This document shows, in pieces, positions 35,467 to 47,994 of a stretch of DNA of 64,000 bases. Source of the stretch: Nematostella vectensis (taxonomy: Eukaryota > Cnidaria > Anthozoa > Actiniaria > Edwardsiidae); assembly GCF_932526225.1 (NCBI RefSeq), contig NC_064037.1:15562601-15626600 (forward strand), given 5' to 3'. A program made the position numbers and the translations under genes. Below the pieces are notes generated by a model. The model saw nothing but the letters and a program-made list of their open reading frames with translations. It made no database searches and was not told the DNA's origin. The first letter of the stretch is position 1, and every line of letters starts with the position of its first letter.

Positions 35467-36771
35467 CAGCCTAGTCCCAGGCGTTCCTATCGGGTTTCCT
35501 GTGGTTGGGTCTCCTGTGGATGGTAAGAGTTGTGACGTCACAGAAAAGCATCTCCCAGTGCTGAAAAAGGGCCCCGGTAGAGCTTCGTTTCAGGCTGCCC
35601 TTGGTCGTGAGAGAACTGGGAACTAGTCTACGCTCGGTTACGAACTTATCACACAAACGGCGGCGAGTTAATCCGAGATATTAAACAGGCCACCCGCTCT
35701 AAATTATCAATCACATCCTCAAAGAAACTTCCAATAAACACTGCTTTCAATATTTTGAAATATTTTTCGCGTTTTCCGTTAAAAATCATCGGAGATTGTT
35801 ACGTAATCGACCGGAAGTAAACTGGTGACAATGCGGCTTTAACCCCTTTTGTATATAACTTAATGACATGTATACAAAAACTGGAATTAATTTTGAGTTT
35901 TAAATTAGAGATGTGGGTCAGTTTCAGCTGTTGTGAATTTCGAAATTAACAGTAAAATCTAAAAAAATACCTGGATAAATAGACTAACCTTAATAAGTTC
36001 AAGCCCTTATAAGTATTAGAAAAAGTGAGTGAGAAGGTAAATCTGAGTTATGGAGACGAGGCCTGCTGTAAACAATGTGCTCGGTTCCATAACTCAGACA
36101 GCCCTTTTTCGTAAATCCAAGTATCAAGCCAGTGCTGTTAATATTAAACCACTCCCAGAAAAACGTATCCATATTGGTTGTTCTAGCGACGATTTATGTC
36201 TTCATGTGAACGTTACTTGTATTTTTGGAAGTCTGGTTCAGCGAATTGTTCGGGAAAAGGTTCGGAACTCGCCGCCGTTCGTGTGTTAAGTTCGTAACCG
36301 AGTGTAGACTAGTTCCCAGTTTTCCCACGACCAAGGGCAACCTGGGTGATGGAAACGAAGCTCTACCGCTGAAAAACGCTAAGACTAGTTCCAGTACCGC
36401 GCGGTTAAACTAGCCTTTTTGTTTTGAACTGTCACATTTTGGCGAATGCTAAGAAAACTAGACCAAACCTAAGGCTATAATTTTCTTCATGACTCCCTCA
36501 TTATCACACAAATCTGTCATCTTTTGTACAGTATGGTTTTAATGCTGTACAGTTAGTCAAATCAGCGACTGAAGTCAGCCTTTCGAACCTTTTTTCGAAC
36601 GATTCAACACTACGATTGTGCTTGTTTTCGCCAGAGCACGCGCATGCGCATACGTTATTCAGCACTGTCCCCATCCTCCCATCTGTGGGTGAGCTCGTCA
36701 CAACCCCCAGGCTACCTCACGGTTTATCTCTGAGCACAGGAAACCCAGTAAGAACGCCTGGGACTAGGCTG
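35467..36771. mobile_element. 1.3-kb foldback element with two nested inverted repeats
   Basis: Outer ends CAGCCTAGTCCCAGGCGTTC and its reverse complement; the arms also share GGGTTTCCTGTG. A second, longer inverted pair lies inside (about 35578-35668 against 36258-36372: GGTAGAGCTTCGTTTC, CCCTTGGTCGTG, AACTGGGAACTAGTCTAC, GGTTACGAACTT). The frame at 35387-35626 merely crosses the left arm. No transposase gene. Confidence 0.75.
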
Positions 36772-37666
36772 CGACGTGCAGATTTGTGCACGGCCTGAAT
36801 CACGGAGGGTTTTAAGAAAAAGAAGATCTGGACAAAAATATCTGGGCAAAAAGCCAAAAAAAAATGAGAAAAAAAATTGTGCAGGCCGATCTTACCCTCA
36901 CAAAGCTTTGTGCAGCAAGAAAAAAAATCGTGCAAACCTGAGGCTTCAAAAAAGAAATTATTCGAGCAGACAAAAAATAGCCCAACCCTCCCAATCCTTT
37001 TCTACTTGTCTGTACCTAATTGAATTTCGCGAAGATGCCGAAGGAAAAAACAGATAGATATAAGTACAAACTACTGGGGATCATAAACGAGGCAAAAGGG
37101 TCTTTTTTCTTGGTTTTATTCAAAGTACCCGGAGGTACCACACACAGACTAGATTATAGAGCTAAGCTTGCTGTACCTATAAGGACCAGACTGCAATCCA
37201 TGTGGGAATCCTACATGATATAGTGAAATGAACGTAAAACAATCCAAGAGGGAACGGGGAGCATTGGATACGTTTATTATTATTATTTTTTTTAATGAAC
37301 CAATCAGCTAAAAGAATGGGGGGGGGGGGGGCAAATCAGTTGGTATCTCGTCTTAGCGTATTTACAAAAAAAATCAATTAAGTGTTAAGTCAACTCTAGC
37401 CTGGGAAACAAACTTTCGAAAAGCGCCCAAGAAAAGCTACCGGTAGAAGCCGCACTTCGGCCGCGCTCGGCCGGGGGCGTGTACGCCTTGTGTACGCGCC
37501 TGCTCAAGGACTTCCGTTCCAGAAGAAAAAAAAACATTTTAAATGCACCTAATCAACCTGTCCACCTGCTTTATAACACTAGAATTCTTTTTCCATTGAC
37601 ATTATGCATATCTGTCAGGTGACCCTGCATACTGTGTCAGGGTTCTCCCCCCGTCAACAGCTAGTA

Positions 37667-40600
37667 TTACTGTGCCAGGGTTCTACCCCCGTCAACAGCT
37701 AGGACCTGCCCAGTGACGTACCCTGCCTGGGCCAAGTACAGCACAGCCTCAGTGATATCTGCAAGCTCGCCCTGCCGGCCCAAAGGGACATTCTTCAAGA
37801 TCTCGGCTTCCTTCTCCTCACTCCAGTCTCCAGGCACCATGATGAATCCAGGACTTACACCATTCACTCTCACGTCAGGGGCAAAATCCTTTGCCAGGGC
37901 CTGTGTGCACATGTGTAGGCCAGCCTTACTCACGCAGTACACTGAGTGATTTGCCAGAGGTCTTTCAGCATGGATATCAATCATGTTGATAATGGAACCA
38001 TGTGATCTCTTCAAGTGTGGGAATGCGGCCTATAAACCATCAAAAATACAAATGTAGTGTGGTACAAGTAATGTGCAAACAATAAACAGTATGTAGTGCG
38101 TAGACAGTCAGCCAGGAGCCTAAGACAGTAGCCACTTACCCAAGTTCTTTAATGAGAAAAAAAATCACATTTGTTTGGTTGCCAAGTGGGTGTGTGCTCC
38201 CTTATGCTTACCCCCTAGCTACACATCAGGGTGTTGGTGGTGTTGGTGGGGGTAGGGAGGTTGTCTAGCTACACATCAGGGTGTTGGTGGTGTTGGTGGG
38301 GGTAGGGAGGTTGTCTAGTTACATATCAGGGTGTTGGTGGTGTTGGTGGGGGTAGGGAGGTTGTCTAGCTACACATCAGGGTGTTGGTGGGGGTAGGGAG
38401 GTTGTCTAGCTACATATCAGGCACCCACCGTGTTGGTGGTGTTGGTGGGGGTAGGGAGGTTGTCTAGCTATACATCACGGTGTTGGTGGGGGTAGGGAGG
38501 TTGTCTAGCTACACATCAGGGTGTTGGTGGGGGTAGAGGGGTTGTCTAGCTACACATCACGGTGTTGGTGGTGTTGGTGGGGGTAGGGAGGTTGTCTAGC
38601 TACACATCACGGTGTTGGTGGTGTTGGTGGGGGTAGGGAGGTTGTCTAGCTACACATCAGGGTGTTGGTGGTGTTGGTGGGGGTGAGAAGGTTGTCTAGC
38701 TACACATCACGGTGTTGGTGGTGTTGGTTGGGGTAGGGAGGTTGTCTAGCTAAACATCAGGGTGTTGGTGGTGTTGGTGGTGGTAGGGAGGTTGTCTAGC
38801 TACACATCAGGGTGTTGGTGGTGTTGGCAGGGGTAGGGAGGTTGTCTAGCTACACATCAGGGTGTTGGTGGTGTTGGCGGGGGTAGGGAGGTTGTCTAGC
38901 TACACATCAGGGTGTTGGTGGTGGTAGGGAGGTTGTCTAGGTTTCTGGACAGGCTTATCATAAGCTATCCTTACCTGAGATAAAAAGAATGGAAAACTCA
39001 AGTTCACACCCATAAGCTTGTTCCATGTTTCTTCTTGTACACTGCCTGATTCTGTTGGGCAGAATTGAGATGCATTGTTCACAAGAAGGTCCAGTTGTCC
39101 AAATGCTGTTACAGTGTCTTCTATTAGCTTTCTTGCTGTTTCTTGAATATTGGTGCTGAGGTCTGCCTTCAACATGATGGCAGAGTCTGAACGCACACTG
39201 ACAACAAAAACAATAACAAAAATTGTCAAGTGATTGGAAAAAATAACTAACTAATTTGCTTCACCAGATCAAGGTGGCAAACAGACCCAACATGGCTGAT
39301 AAAATGAAATGCTTGTCAAGTGGCTTGTTAAAAAAAAAGCTTGACACAGACTTAGCTTTTTAAGTATTTTCCCCCTTCTTCCTAAAACAACTCCTATATA
39401 CAGTATTACATTATCATTGCATAATGAGTACAGGCCTTGTCATGCTTTATTTCTAAGAAGATCCTGGTCACAGGCAAAAGGGACTGCAGACTTTTGAATA
39501 CATCATGTTGCAAGTGCTGAACTAAGGTGTTAAAAAGGCTTTATTTACCTGTTCATTTCCTGGACAATCTTCTCAGCATCTTCTCCAGAGTTGTTGTAAT
39601 GGATAACAACCCTGAAACCCGATCCATGAAGTGCTCTTACAATACCAGCACCAAGTCGCTTGGCAGCTCCTGTCACTAGAGCTACGTGTTGGTTAGATGG
39701 AGTAATCTGGTTAGGCTCTCTTCCTGGACATACAACACCATATACGCTAGCACCATGGAGTTCACTATGCTCTGTTGCTTGTGCCTGGCTCTCTTTTATG
39801 TCTTTCTCAATGCCATCACCCTCACATAGTTCATTTTCTGTGAATACCACAGTAGGGTAGAAGCCTCTAAAACCCTTTTGTATATCATAAGGGAACCATG
39901 TATACACACTTTGAATGCATTTTAAGGCTTTGTTTTCCAATGATAAACCCTGTTCTGTGAGAATTTTAAGGTTTGGCGAAACATCAGCAAGAGGAATGAT
40001 AGCTGGTAGGCACCTGCTACCAAAATAAACATACCAAAAAGGCTCATCACTGACTGCCAATTCCATCCCAATTATTGAAAGGGTCATTTTATGGCCATCA
40101 TCATAGTGTGAATTGCAATCATCTTCTATCTCATTCAAAATGCCTCTCAATCTGAAATAAAGAAACTAGTACTGTAAATAATACATCATTAATGATATTA
40201 TACATTCCCCAATTATTATATATTCCCCAAGCAGCATAACAGGATGAGGTGAGCCAGGGGATGAGACCATCCCACCATCCCAATTAGGGAAAGGTCATTA
40301 TTCATGGTGACCCTCCCCCAAAAAGGTGACAAAAATAAAGGCCCTCCCCAAAACAAAAAGAAACTAAATCCATTAACTTTGTTCATTCTCCCAGGAGGAC
40401 CAAACAATTTTATGATTGTATAAACGCTCTTGCTACAGTGCCGTGATGTAAAAAAATTAGACTGGGCACTTAACCAAGAAAAAAAATGCTTTATATTTTG
40501 TTAACTGGGAGACGGCCTGAATGTCACTGTTTTCAGTATGTGTCCCAATTGTGCTGATTTATATTTAGGCACTATTTTGTGTTTGGAGCACTATTTCACA

Positions 40601-42145
40601 AAAGGGAGTGGAAAAACTATACAAAAGATAAGGCCCTCACCTAAACCCTGTTTAAAAATTTAGGCTCTTCCTCAAATCTTCCCCCAAAATTTGCAACCCT
40701 CCCCCAAACATAGCCACCCTTTCCCCCTCTAAATAATGACCCTTCCCTTAGCAGAGGTTTTGCTTAGAACATAAAAAGAAATATATGAAAATGCACAGGG
40801 GAACAAAAAATATGAGTCCCCTTCCTTGAAATCCTTGCTTTGGCCCACCTTTTGGAACACCTGGATCCCCCTCCTTCATGATCAGCAGTGCAATGCACCA
40901 ATTATCTTATAATTGTGATAAATTCGGTTATAAATTGAAATAGAGAGCTGAATTTTTAACAGAATTTTAGGCATTAGAAAGCCCAATTAAATGGTCAACA
41001 AGCAAATTTAATACTTGATTTTATATAACTTCTAATACGGGTGCACCCTTTATTAGCCAATCCTGTGTCTGATGAGCAGTTGTGAGATAAGATAAACATT
41101 ATAGCTACAAAACCTGAAAAAGTAACTATAAACTCACCTAGCAGGATCAAGACTTATTTGTACCAAAGCTGCCATGTTGATTTTATGAACCCTGTGAATA
41201 TAAGAAGAAATATAAGAAATTCACAGAGGAACAGTGCCTCCCCTTCCTTGGAATCCTTGCTTTGGCCCAATTTTTTTTAACTCCTGGATCCACCCCCCAC
41301 CCCCTCCCTTTCCTGACCTGGGTAATTGCAATGTACCAGGAATATTACAATTATGATACATTTGTTTATAAAATAAAAATAAGCAGCAGAATTTTAAACT
41401 GAATCAAAAGCCCAAATTTAAAAGGGCAATGAGCAGGTGTAAAGCAGAAAGTATTCTTTTCTTATTGAAAAGCTGTAAATGAAATTTCTAATACAGGTGC
41501 ACCTTTTTTGCCAATCCTGGTTTTTTGACTGATGTAGCAGTTGTGAGATAAGATAAACATTTCAGTACCATACTGAAACAATGCCGTAAATTTATTTTGT
41601 TGTCTTCATAAGAAAGATGACAATTCTTATGACCATTAAGATCTAACTCACATATCAGGACATTCACAGCTGTAGTCTTCATCTGGTCCTGGGAAGGTTG
41701 TGTGAAAAGCCTTGGAAAACTTTGCTACTTTCATCTTCTTCTTCAGAAGGCCAACAGCTCTTGAAACTTTCTCACATTGGTCGGTTCTAGATTCAATTGA
41801 GACAAGGTATTCTTTCCAATTGAGATCTTCAGCTTTAATATCTATAGTGGTTGTATTGTGGGTTTTTTGGTTTAGGTACAATTTGAGAGTGACTTTCACA
41901 GCTTGGGCATAATACAACTTAAGACAAATCCGAGCAACTTTTACTGCCATAACATAGACGCTATCCCTTTCACCGTCCAGATGTTCTCTGATATCTTTCA
42001 AATATTGGGAAATATGGTGTACACCATGGTAATATGCAGCGAAACATCTTGATAGACTTGGTTCCGTGAACTGTAGCACAACACTGGCAGATGTCTTTGG
42101 ATAACCGTTAAGTAAGTCATCAACTTCCCACTGTACTTCATTCAT
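37667..42145 (-). CDS. Unknown N-terminal region fused to pteridine-reductase-type SDR
   Basis: Exons: 42145-41652, 41191-41138, 40151-39549, 39197-38975, 38029-37667. All GT-AG, in frame, 578 aa, ATG at 42145. Residues ~336-578 are a short-chain dehydrogenase: VALVTGAAKRLGAG (NADPH site; TGAAKRLG and the following basic residues are typical of PTR1/FolM pteridine reductases), LLVNNASQFCPT, IINMIDIHAERP with D476, catalytic Y489-x3-K493 (YCVSKAG), RVNGVSPG, GQVLAVDGGRTL. Such enzymes reduce dihydrobiopterin, biopterin or dihydrofolate. Residues 1-~335 match nothing I recognise: a helical first part (HHISQYLKDIREHLDGERDS...), then LSIIGMELAV...YVYFGSRCLPAIIPLADVSP and WFPYDIQKGFRGFYPTVVF. Exon 3 encodes the end of the unknown part and the Rossmann start without interruption, so the fusion does not depend on splice prediction. 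The SDR sequence is notably bacteria-like. Confidence 0.85.
38209..38940. repeat. 41/50-bp minisatellite in SDR-fusion intron 4
   Basis: About 15 copies of a unit with TCTAGCTACACATCAGGGTG, then TTGGTGGTGTTGGTGGGGGT, then AGGGAGGTTG. Two length forms differ by one copy of TGGTGTTGG. Ends ~35 bp from the exon at 38975-39197. G-rich strand (GGTGGTG...GGGGG) could form G-quadruplexes. Confidence 0.96.
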
Positions 42146-43683
42146 GTTTTGTATGTTGCACTAAAAGTCAATAAATTAGTCAATAGATTAGTCAAGAAAT
42201 GTTTATTCAAATGAAGCCATCTAATCAGCTTATTGCAATGATAAATTGTTATGCAAAACCATTCATCAACAAATTGTTATCAACAGTGAGCGATGCGTGG
42301 ATTGAGAGATACGAGAAAGGTTCTTTGTAAATTTTTCAGAGCCCATGCCGGAGCTTCAATTCGCTTGAAGAAAAATTAAGTGTTTGCGAGGGGTGAATGT
42401 TTTAGTCAATCGATCTGCAGCTCTATGCATAATGAAAAGGTTAGGTTGCCCTTATTACGCCATTTTTTAATACTAAAAAAGGCTGTTGAACACACAGGCT
42501 GATGAATCCTAGACGTGGCGACAGGGATCTCTTAGGATTTGGGGTCAAAATCCGCCAAGCCGTAAATCAATCTGCCGATGAATCCTCCTTTTAAGTGTCG
42601 TCCCTCGATCTGCCCCTAAGAGCAGTGTCTCTGTTTTTGAAAGGGACGAGTGGCTAGATGGACTGTACATTATAATAATTTAGTGGAAAACCCTTTAAAA
42701 CAACGTCTAGACTCCTCAAGAAAGATATTCATTACCTTAAGCGAAGATTGGAAGGAACGAGCAGCCAAGCGTGATGATAACCTTTTTTACGATGGTTGGA
42801 GTTGAAACTCAAGAAGCTTCGGGAGAGCGAAAGGGGACTCAAGATTATGGAGACACAGGAAGCCCGGTTTACACAGGCTGCCCTGGCTGGTCCAACCGAG
42901 ATATACCATGCACGATAAATTTTTATGGTAAAAGCATAGTCTTTTTTTATGATGCATCACAGCTCTAAATTTCTTGTAAAATAAAGGGTGTCTACAAAAC
43001 GAAGATCTAAAACCTGTGACCCCAAAAGCTATGACCCCCCAAAAATTTATATTATTTTTTAGTCTACCTTGTTTCCCAAATGGCTAACAGCGCGAAAGTT
43101 TCATATGGAATCAGTGATCCTAATGAGGTTATTCAGCGAATTTTGTTGTGCTTTTCATGGAGGAATTATTCTCATGTGCGTGCCAATGAACTATTTTAAT
43201 CTTCGTTTATTTGTCACATTAAAAATCGTAGTTGCACTCATTTTTTAGACACGCTTCTTTGCCCGAAAAAATATCCCAAAAACTCTCCCGGTAACCTAAC
43301 AGACCCGACAATTACCAGTAATTTAGAAAAACGCCCCCAGAAAAGTGCGCGGAAGAGTGTTTATAAAACAAAGCTTTTGCGTAGCGTGCCGATACGGGTT
43401 CCCGACAAGTAAATTATAATATTTCCAAAGTTTATGAATAGATTAGCTAAATAGTTATTGAAATCCTAGTTTTGTCGATGTCTGTAGACAACTTGCACCC
43501 CAAAAATTGCTGTGTAGCCATTTTGGGAAACAAGGTAGGCTAAATAATAACTGCAAAATTTTGGGGGTCGTAGCTTTTGGGGTCACAGGTTTTATGTTTT
43601 AGGTCTTCGTTTTGTAGTCACCCGCAAAATAAACAAAATGGCTTTGCTCAGATACTTTGCTCAGATATACAGTAAATCAATAC
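42146..43683. other. Upstream region of the SDR-fusion gene
   Basis: No exon found. The first ~800 bp would contain its promoter; no clear TATA or palindromic site. The rest is the 42986-43623 element. Confidence 0.45.
42986..43623. mobile_element. 638-bp MITE with ~100-bp terminal inverted repeats
   Basis: Left arm GGGTGTCTACAAAACGAAGA and right arm ending TCTTCGTTTTGTAGTCACCC pair over ~100 bases (including ACCTGTGACCCCAAAAGCTA and CCTTGTTTCCCAAA). AAAATAAA occurs at 42978-42985 and 43626-43633, an 8-bp direct repeat two bases off the right end, compatible with a hAT-type duplication. Interior non-coding. Confidence 0.8.
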
Positions 43684-45395
43684 ACACATTAACCACCACA
43701 CACCTCACAACCCCTCACAATCCATCACACACCATCACACACCATCACACTCCATCACAACCCATCACAACCCATCACACACCATCACACTCCATCACAA
43801 CCCATCACACACCATCACACTCCATCACACACCATCACAACCCATCACACTTCATCACAACCCATCACAACCCCTCACAATCCATCACAACCCATCACAC
43901 ACCATCACACTCCATCACAACCCATCACACTCCATCACACACCATCACACTCCATCACAACCCATCACACCCCATCACACCCCCTCACAATCTATCACAA
44001 CCCATCACACACCATCACACTCTATCACACTCCATCACAACCTATCACACACCATCACACTCCATCACACTCCATCACACACCATCACACTCCATCACAA
44101 CCCATCACACACCATCGCACTCCATCACACTCCATCACACACCATCACACACCATCACACTCCATCACAACCCCTCACAATCCATCACAACCCATCACAC
44201 ACCATCACACTCCATCACAACCCAACACACTCCATCACACACCATCACACTCCATCACAACCCATCACACCCCATCACAACCCCTCACAATCTATCACAA
44301 CCCATCACACACCATCACACTCCATCACAACCCATCACACTCCATCACACTTCATCACACACCATCACAACCCCTCACAATCAATCACACGCCATCACAC
44401 TCTATCACACCCTATCACACAGCATCACACTCCATCACACTCCATCACAACCCCTCACACACCATCACAACCCATCACACCCCATCACACACCATCACAA
44501 CCTATCACACTCCATCACACTCCATCACAACCCATCACACACCATCACACTCCATCACACTCCATCACACTCCATCACAACCCATCACACTCCATCACAA
44601 CCCATCACACACCATTACACACTATCACAACCCATCACACACCATCACAACCCATCACACGCCATCACACACCATCACACTCCATCACAACCCATCACAC
44701 CCCATCACACACCATCACAACCTATCACACTTCATCACACACCATCACACTCCATCACACACCATCACACACCATCACACTCCATCACAACCCATCACAC
44801 TCCATCACACTCCATCACACCCCCTCACACACCATCACAACCCATCACACTCCATCACACACCATCACAACCTATCACACTCCATCACACACCATCACAC
44901 TCCATCACAACCCATCACACACCATCACACACCATCACAACCCATCACACTCCATCACAACCCATCACACACCATTACACTCCATCACAACCCATCACAC
45001 TCCATTACACTCCATCACACTCCATCACAACCCATCACACACCATCACACTCCATCACAACCCATCACACTCCATCACAACCCATCACACACCATCACAC
45101 ACCATCACAACCCATCACAACCCATCACACACCATTACACACTATCACAACCCATCACACACCATCACAACCCATCACACGCCATCACACACCATCACAC
45201 GCCATCACACTCCATCACACTCCATCACACCCCATCACACTCCATCACACACCATCACAACCCCTCACACACCATCACAACCAATCACACACCATCACAC
45301 TCCATCACACTCCTTCACAACCAATCACAATCCATCACACCCTATCACACTCCATCACACAACATCAAACTCCATCACACAGCATCACAATTAAG
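43684..45395. repeat. 10-bp satellite (CCATCACACN), ~170 copies
   Basis: 1.7 kb of 10-bp units CCATCACACA, CCATCACACT, CCATCACAAC and CCCTCACAAC in irregular order. Stops are absent in the plus frame, which produces a false 590-residue ORF (HHTPSHSITT...). It is about 1.5 kb upstream of the SDR-fusion start codon. Confidence 0.97.
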
Positions 45396-46037
45396 AAGAG
45401 CGAAATGTAATGAAAAAAAAAAACGCTTCAATCTCGGTATCACAGGACATCAATTTCAGTATCACAGGAACATCTGATGTTATGTTCATTAAAAAGTGTT
45501 CATTAAATACCCTGAGGGACTCAGGACACTTTTATAGAATTTCCTAGTTTTAACTTTACAAGATCCCTTAGGCTCTACAGTAAAATGACAAAAATGGATG
45601 CATGCTCCTTTATGGCATTATGTCGAGAAACCCATAAGGAGATGCAGGACTTCAAGTTTTGAGAGGGTAAAATTCCCAATTTTGTCAATTGCTTCAACTT
45701 CCTCTAACATGTTCATATTTTGGTAATCAAAGTGAAAAAAAATTCTATTGTCTAGTGACGATTTCCCCACATATAGCATTTTCTTTTGTACTAAATATAC
45801 ACAAAGAACAGATCGCTATTACAGGCCTAAGGCAAGAAATTGGAGCCTCCATTTGTTTACCTATTTAGCTGACCATTTCCCCTTGAATATTTCGTCCCAG
45901 CTCAAAGTAATTAGTTTTCTTAGGAGTGGACATGCTAGTTAAAAGGGCTACTCCAAATTTTTTATCTTTTTTTTCTTCTACGTCTCAATATCAGGCTTTT
46001 CGCGTAGAGAAAACTTATTCATTGATTCACTGTTGTA

Positions 46038-46230
46038 TCACCCGGATTTGTAACAATCAACGGGATATGTAACAACAACCAGGTTTGTAACAACAATTAA
46101 CCAGATATGTAACACAACCGGATTTGTAACAAAAATCAACCGGATATGTAACAGACTAGTCAATCGGATTTGTAACAAAAATCTACCGGATTTGTAACAA
46201 CATTTAACAACCGGATTTGTAACAACCTAA
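46038..46230. repeat. Imperfect tandem CCGGATTTGTAACAA repeats
   Basis: Around ten spaced copies of CCGGAT(T/A)TGTAACA(A) with 2-10 bp filler of AAT/CAACC type. Confidence 0.75.
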
Positions 46231-47932
46231 TGGATTTCGTCATATCGTTTGCATACAAACTCCATTTATAACAAAGGTGAAACATTCCAAGTCTTCGTTG
46301 GTTCTAAGGTAGGGGGGGAGGGGAATCTAGCGACAACGTCATCAAAATACCGTTCGGTGCATATCGTTGACTAGTTAGCCTGCGTATGTTGAGCAATCAT
46401 AGTAATTAGGGACGTGTCATTATTAAGCGGGGGAGGGCTCTTTTTTGGGGAGGTCCTAATTTTTTTCGTATGTCTAAAGGGAGGTTCTTTTTTTTTCAAA
46501 TCTCTCAAGAAAGGGTCCTAAATTTTTTTTCAAATCTCTTAAGGGAGGGTCCTATATTTTTTTCAAAATATTTTGTGATAATATATCTTTGCTCCATCAC
46601 ATAAACCTCAACATGGAACCCATTCATCTGCACAGTACTGTCTAGTATTGTGTTGCTTTACGAATCAAACACGAACCATATACCAATATTTCATATATAA
46701 AATTTCTATTTTCTAATAGAATAAAACAGACCCTGCAACAGACCCTGCGTCTCCTCAGGAACCTTGAATGTTACCTGTGTTAGTCTCTAAAGATATGGAA
46801 CGATAACACTACTTATAACACGGCTTGCGAATGTTTTATTGTGTTACACCTGAAAAAGAGTAAAAATCCACTCGCAACGATCCTCGATATTTTTTGCCTA
46901 AATATTTGATAAAGCCACCATTTCAGTATTCCAGAACAACGGTATCAGGCTCTTTATTACCGGATAGATACTAGCGAGTAACGGAGGAAGCTTGGTCATG
47001 CCGCACAGCATTAAACTGGTCCTATCCATCGAACGAACACTTAGAGTGTTTATAAAAAATGTGATTTCGAAGAAAAGATTGAACCTTTGAAACGTGATTT
47101 CCGATTTTTGAAACTCATGAAACGTCTAGGGACCCCCCGTGAAAAACTTGACTTCTAAAAACTTCTTCCCAGTGCTTTTTTAATTTTATCAGAGCCTAAG
47201 TATTAACATTCTTGGAATGTCCAATGGTGGTCCATGAATATAATAAAAAGTGCACTGGTTATAGGAGGTGCATTAATTTTCTGATAAATCCATTTACACC
47301 TTGCGCACCTCCTAGCAAACCAAACAAGTATGTAGCATTCAACGCGCGGCAGCCGTATTTCTGGCGAGCCGACAGCATTCGGAGATCGGAATATTTTCTC
47401 TAGTTTCTTGCTTTCATGGCTAGGTAAAAAGTGTTGATTGGAATACTTGAAATGATGGATCTAGAGAGTATATTGTCAGCATTAAAGAAGATCGTTTTAT
47501 CGAAAAATAGCGGGAAATAATTGAGGATAAATACATCAGACTTCGACAAGCGGACATCACAGTTTCAAATGGAGATTTCCCTTTTGAGAACTACTGCCTC
47601 TATCCTGGTGAAAATTAGCTAGTTACCAACTAAACCCCGTTGTATGGATAGAAGCTTCTTTTTTCGTGATGTGAACCTGTATGGTGATATTTCTTTTTAC
47701 CAAATCAGACCGTTATGAATGTATGAATTCGATCATTTTACCACGTGCGTATGGGAAGTGCGCTCGCTAAGTTATTTGTAAAAACATTTCAATTCAGAAC
47801 TACAAATTGATAAAAAAAATAACCTTTACTGAATCGCAAAACATCTGCCAAAGATCAAGGAAAGTACAAAGCGGTGTTTGATGGATATCTCGGAATTTTG
47901 GTATGTTTATTATGGTTCTTGATTAGATCTAT

Positions 47933-47994
47933 TTCCCTGCTAGCAGAGGCCTCTTTTCTCTGTATTTCAGAAAAGAGGCCCTGCTAGCAGGGAA
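47933..47994. mobile_element. 62-bp palindromic micro-element with 9-bp target duplication
   Basis: Left arm TTCCCTGCTAGCAGAGGCCT..., right arm the inverse with a small bulge, loop about CTGTATTTC. Exact 9-bp duplication TAGATCTAT at 47924-47932 and 47995-48003. Same family as 15968-16012 and 34433-34468. Confidence 0.85.

Larger units (their letters stand above)
34357..37666. other. Transposon-rich intergenic region
   Basis: Upstream of the Rab gene and downstream of the SDR fusion gene. Contains one solo end of the TTCCCTGCTAGC family at 34433, a (CATCAT)n stretch at 34607-34630, the 35467-36771 foldback element and purine-rich low-complexity DNA (36790-36980). The plus-strand frame at 37035-37223 (MPKEKTDRYKYKLLG...) is unrecognised and has no visible splice partners. 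Confidence 0.5.

Noticed and set aside
35387-35626. 79-codon frame with a hydrophobic start resembling a signal peptide
   Set aside because: Runs through the left arm of the 35467-36771 foldback element, so its sequence is transposon-derived.
37020-37223. 67-codon plus frame (MPKEKTDRYKYKLLG...)
   Set aside because: Short, no splice partner or recognised domain; left as unexplained sequence in a transposon-rich region.
43638-45410. 590-codon open frame (HHTPSHSITT...)
   Set aside because: It is a translation of a 10-bp satellite without stops; no non-repeat domain, and codon pattern is purely that of the repeat.
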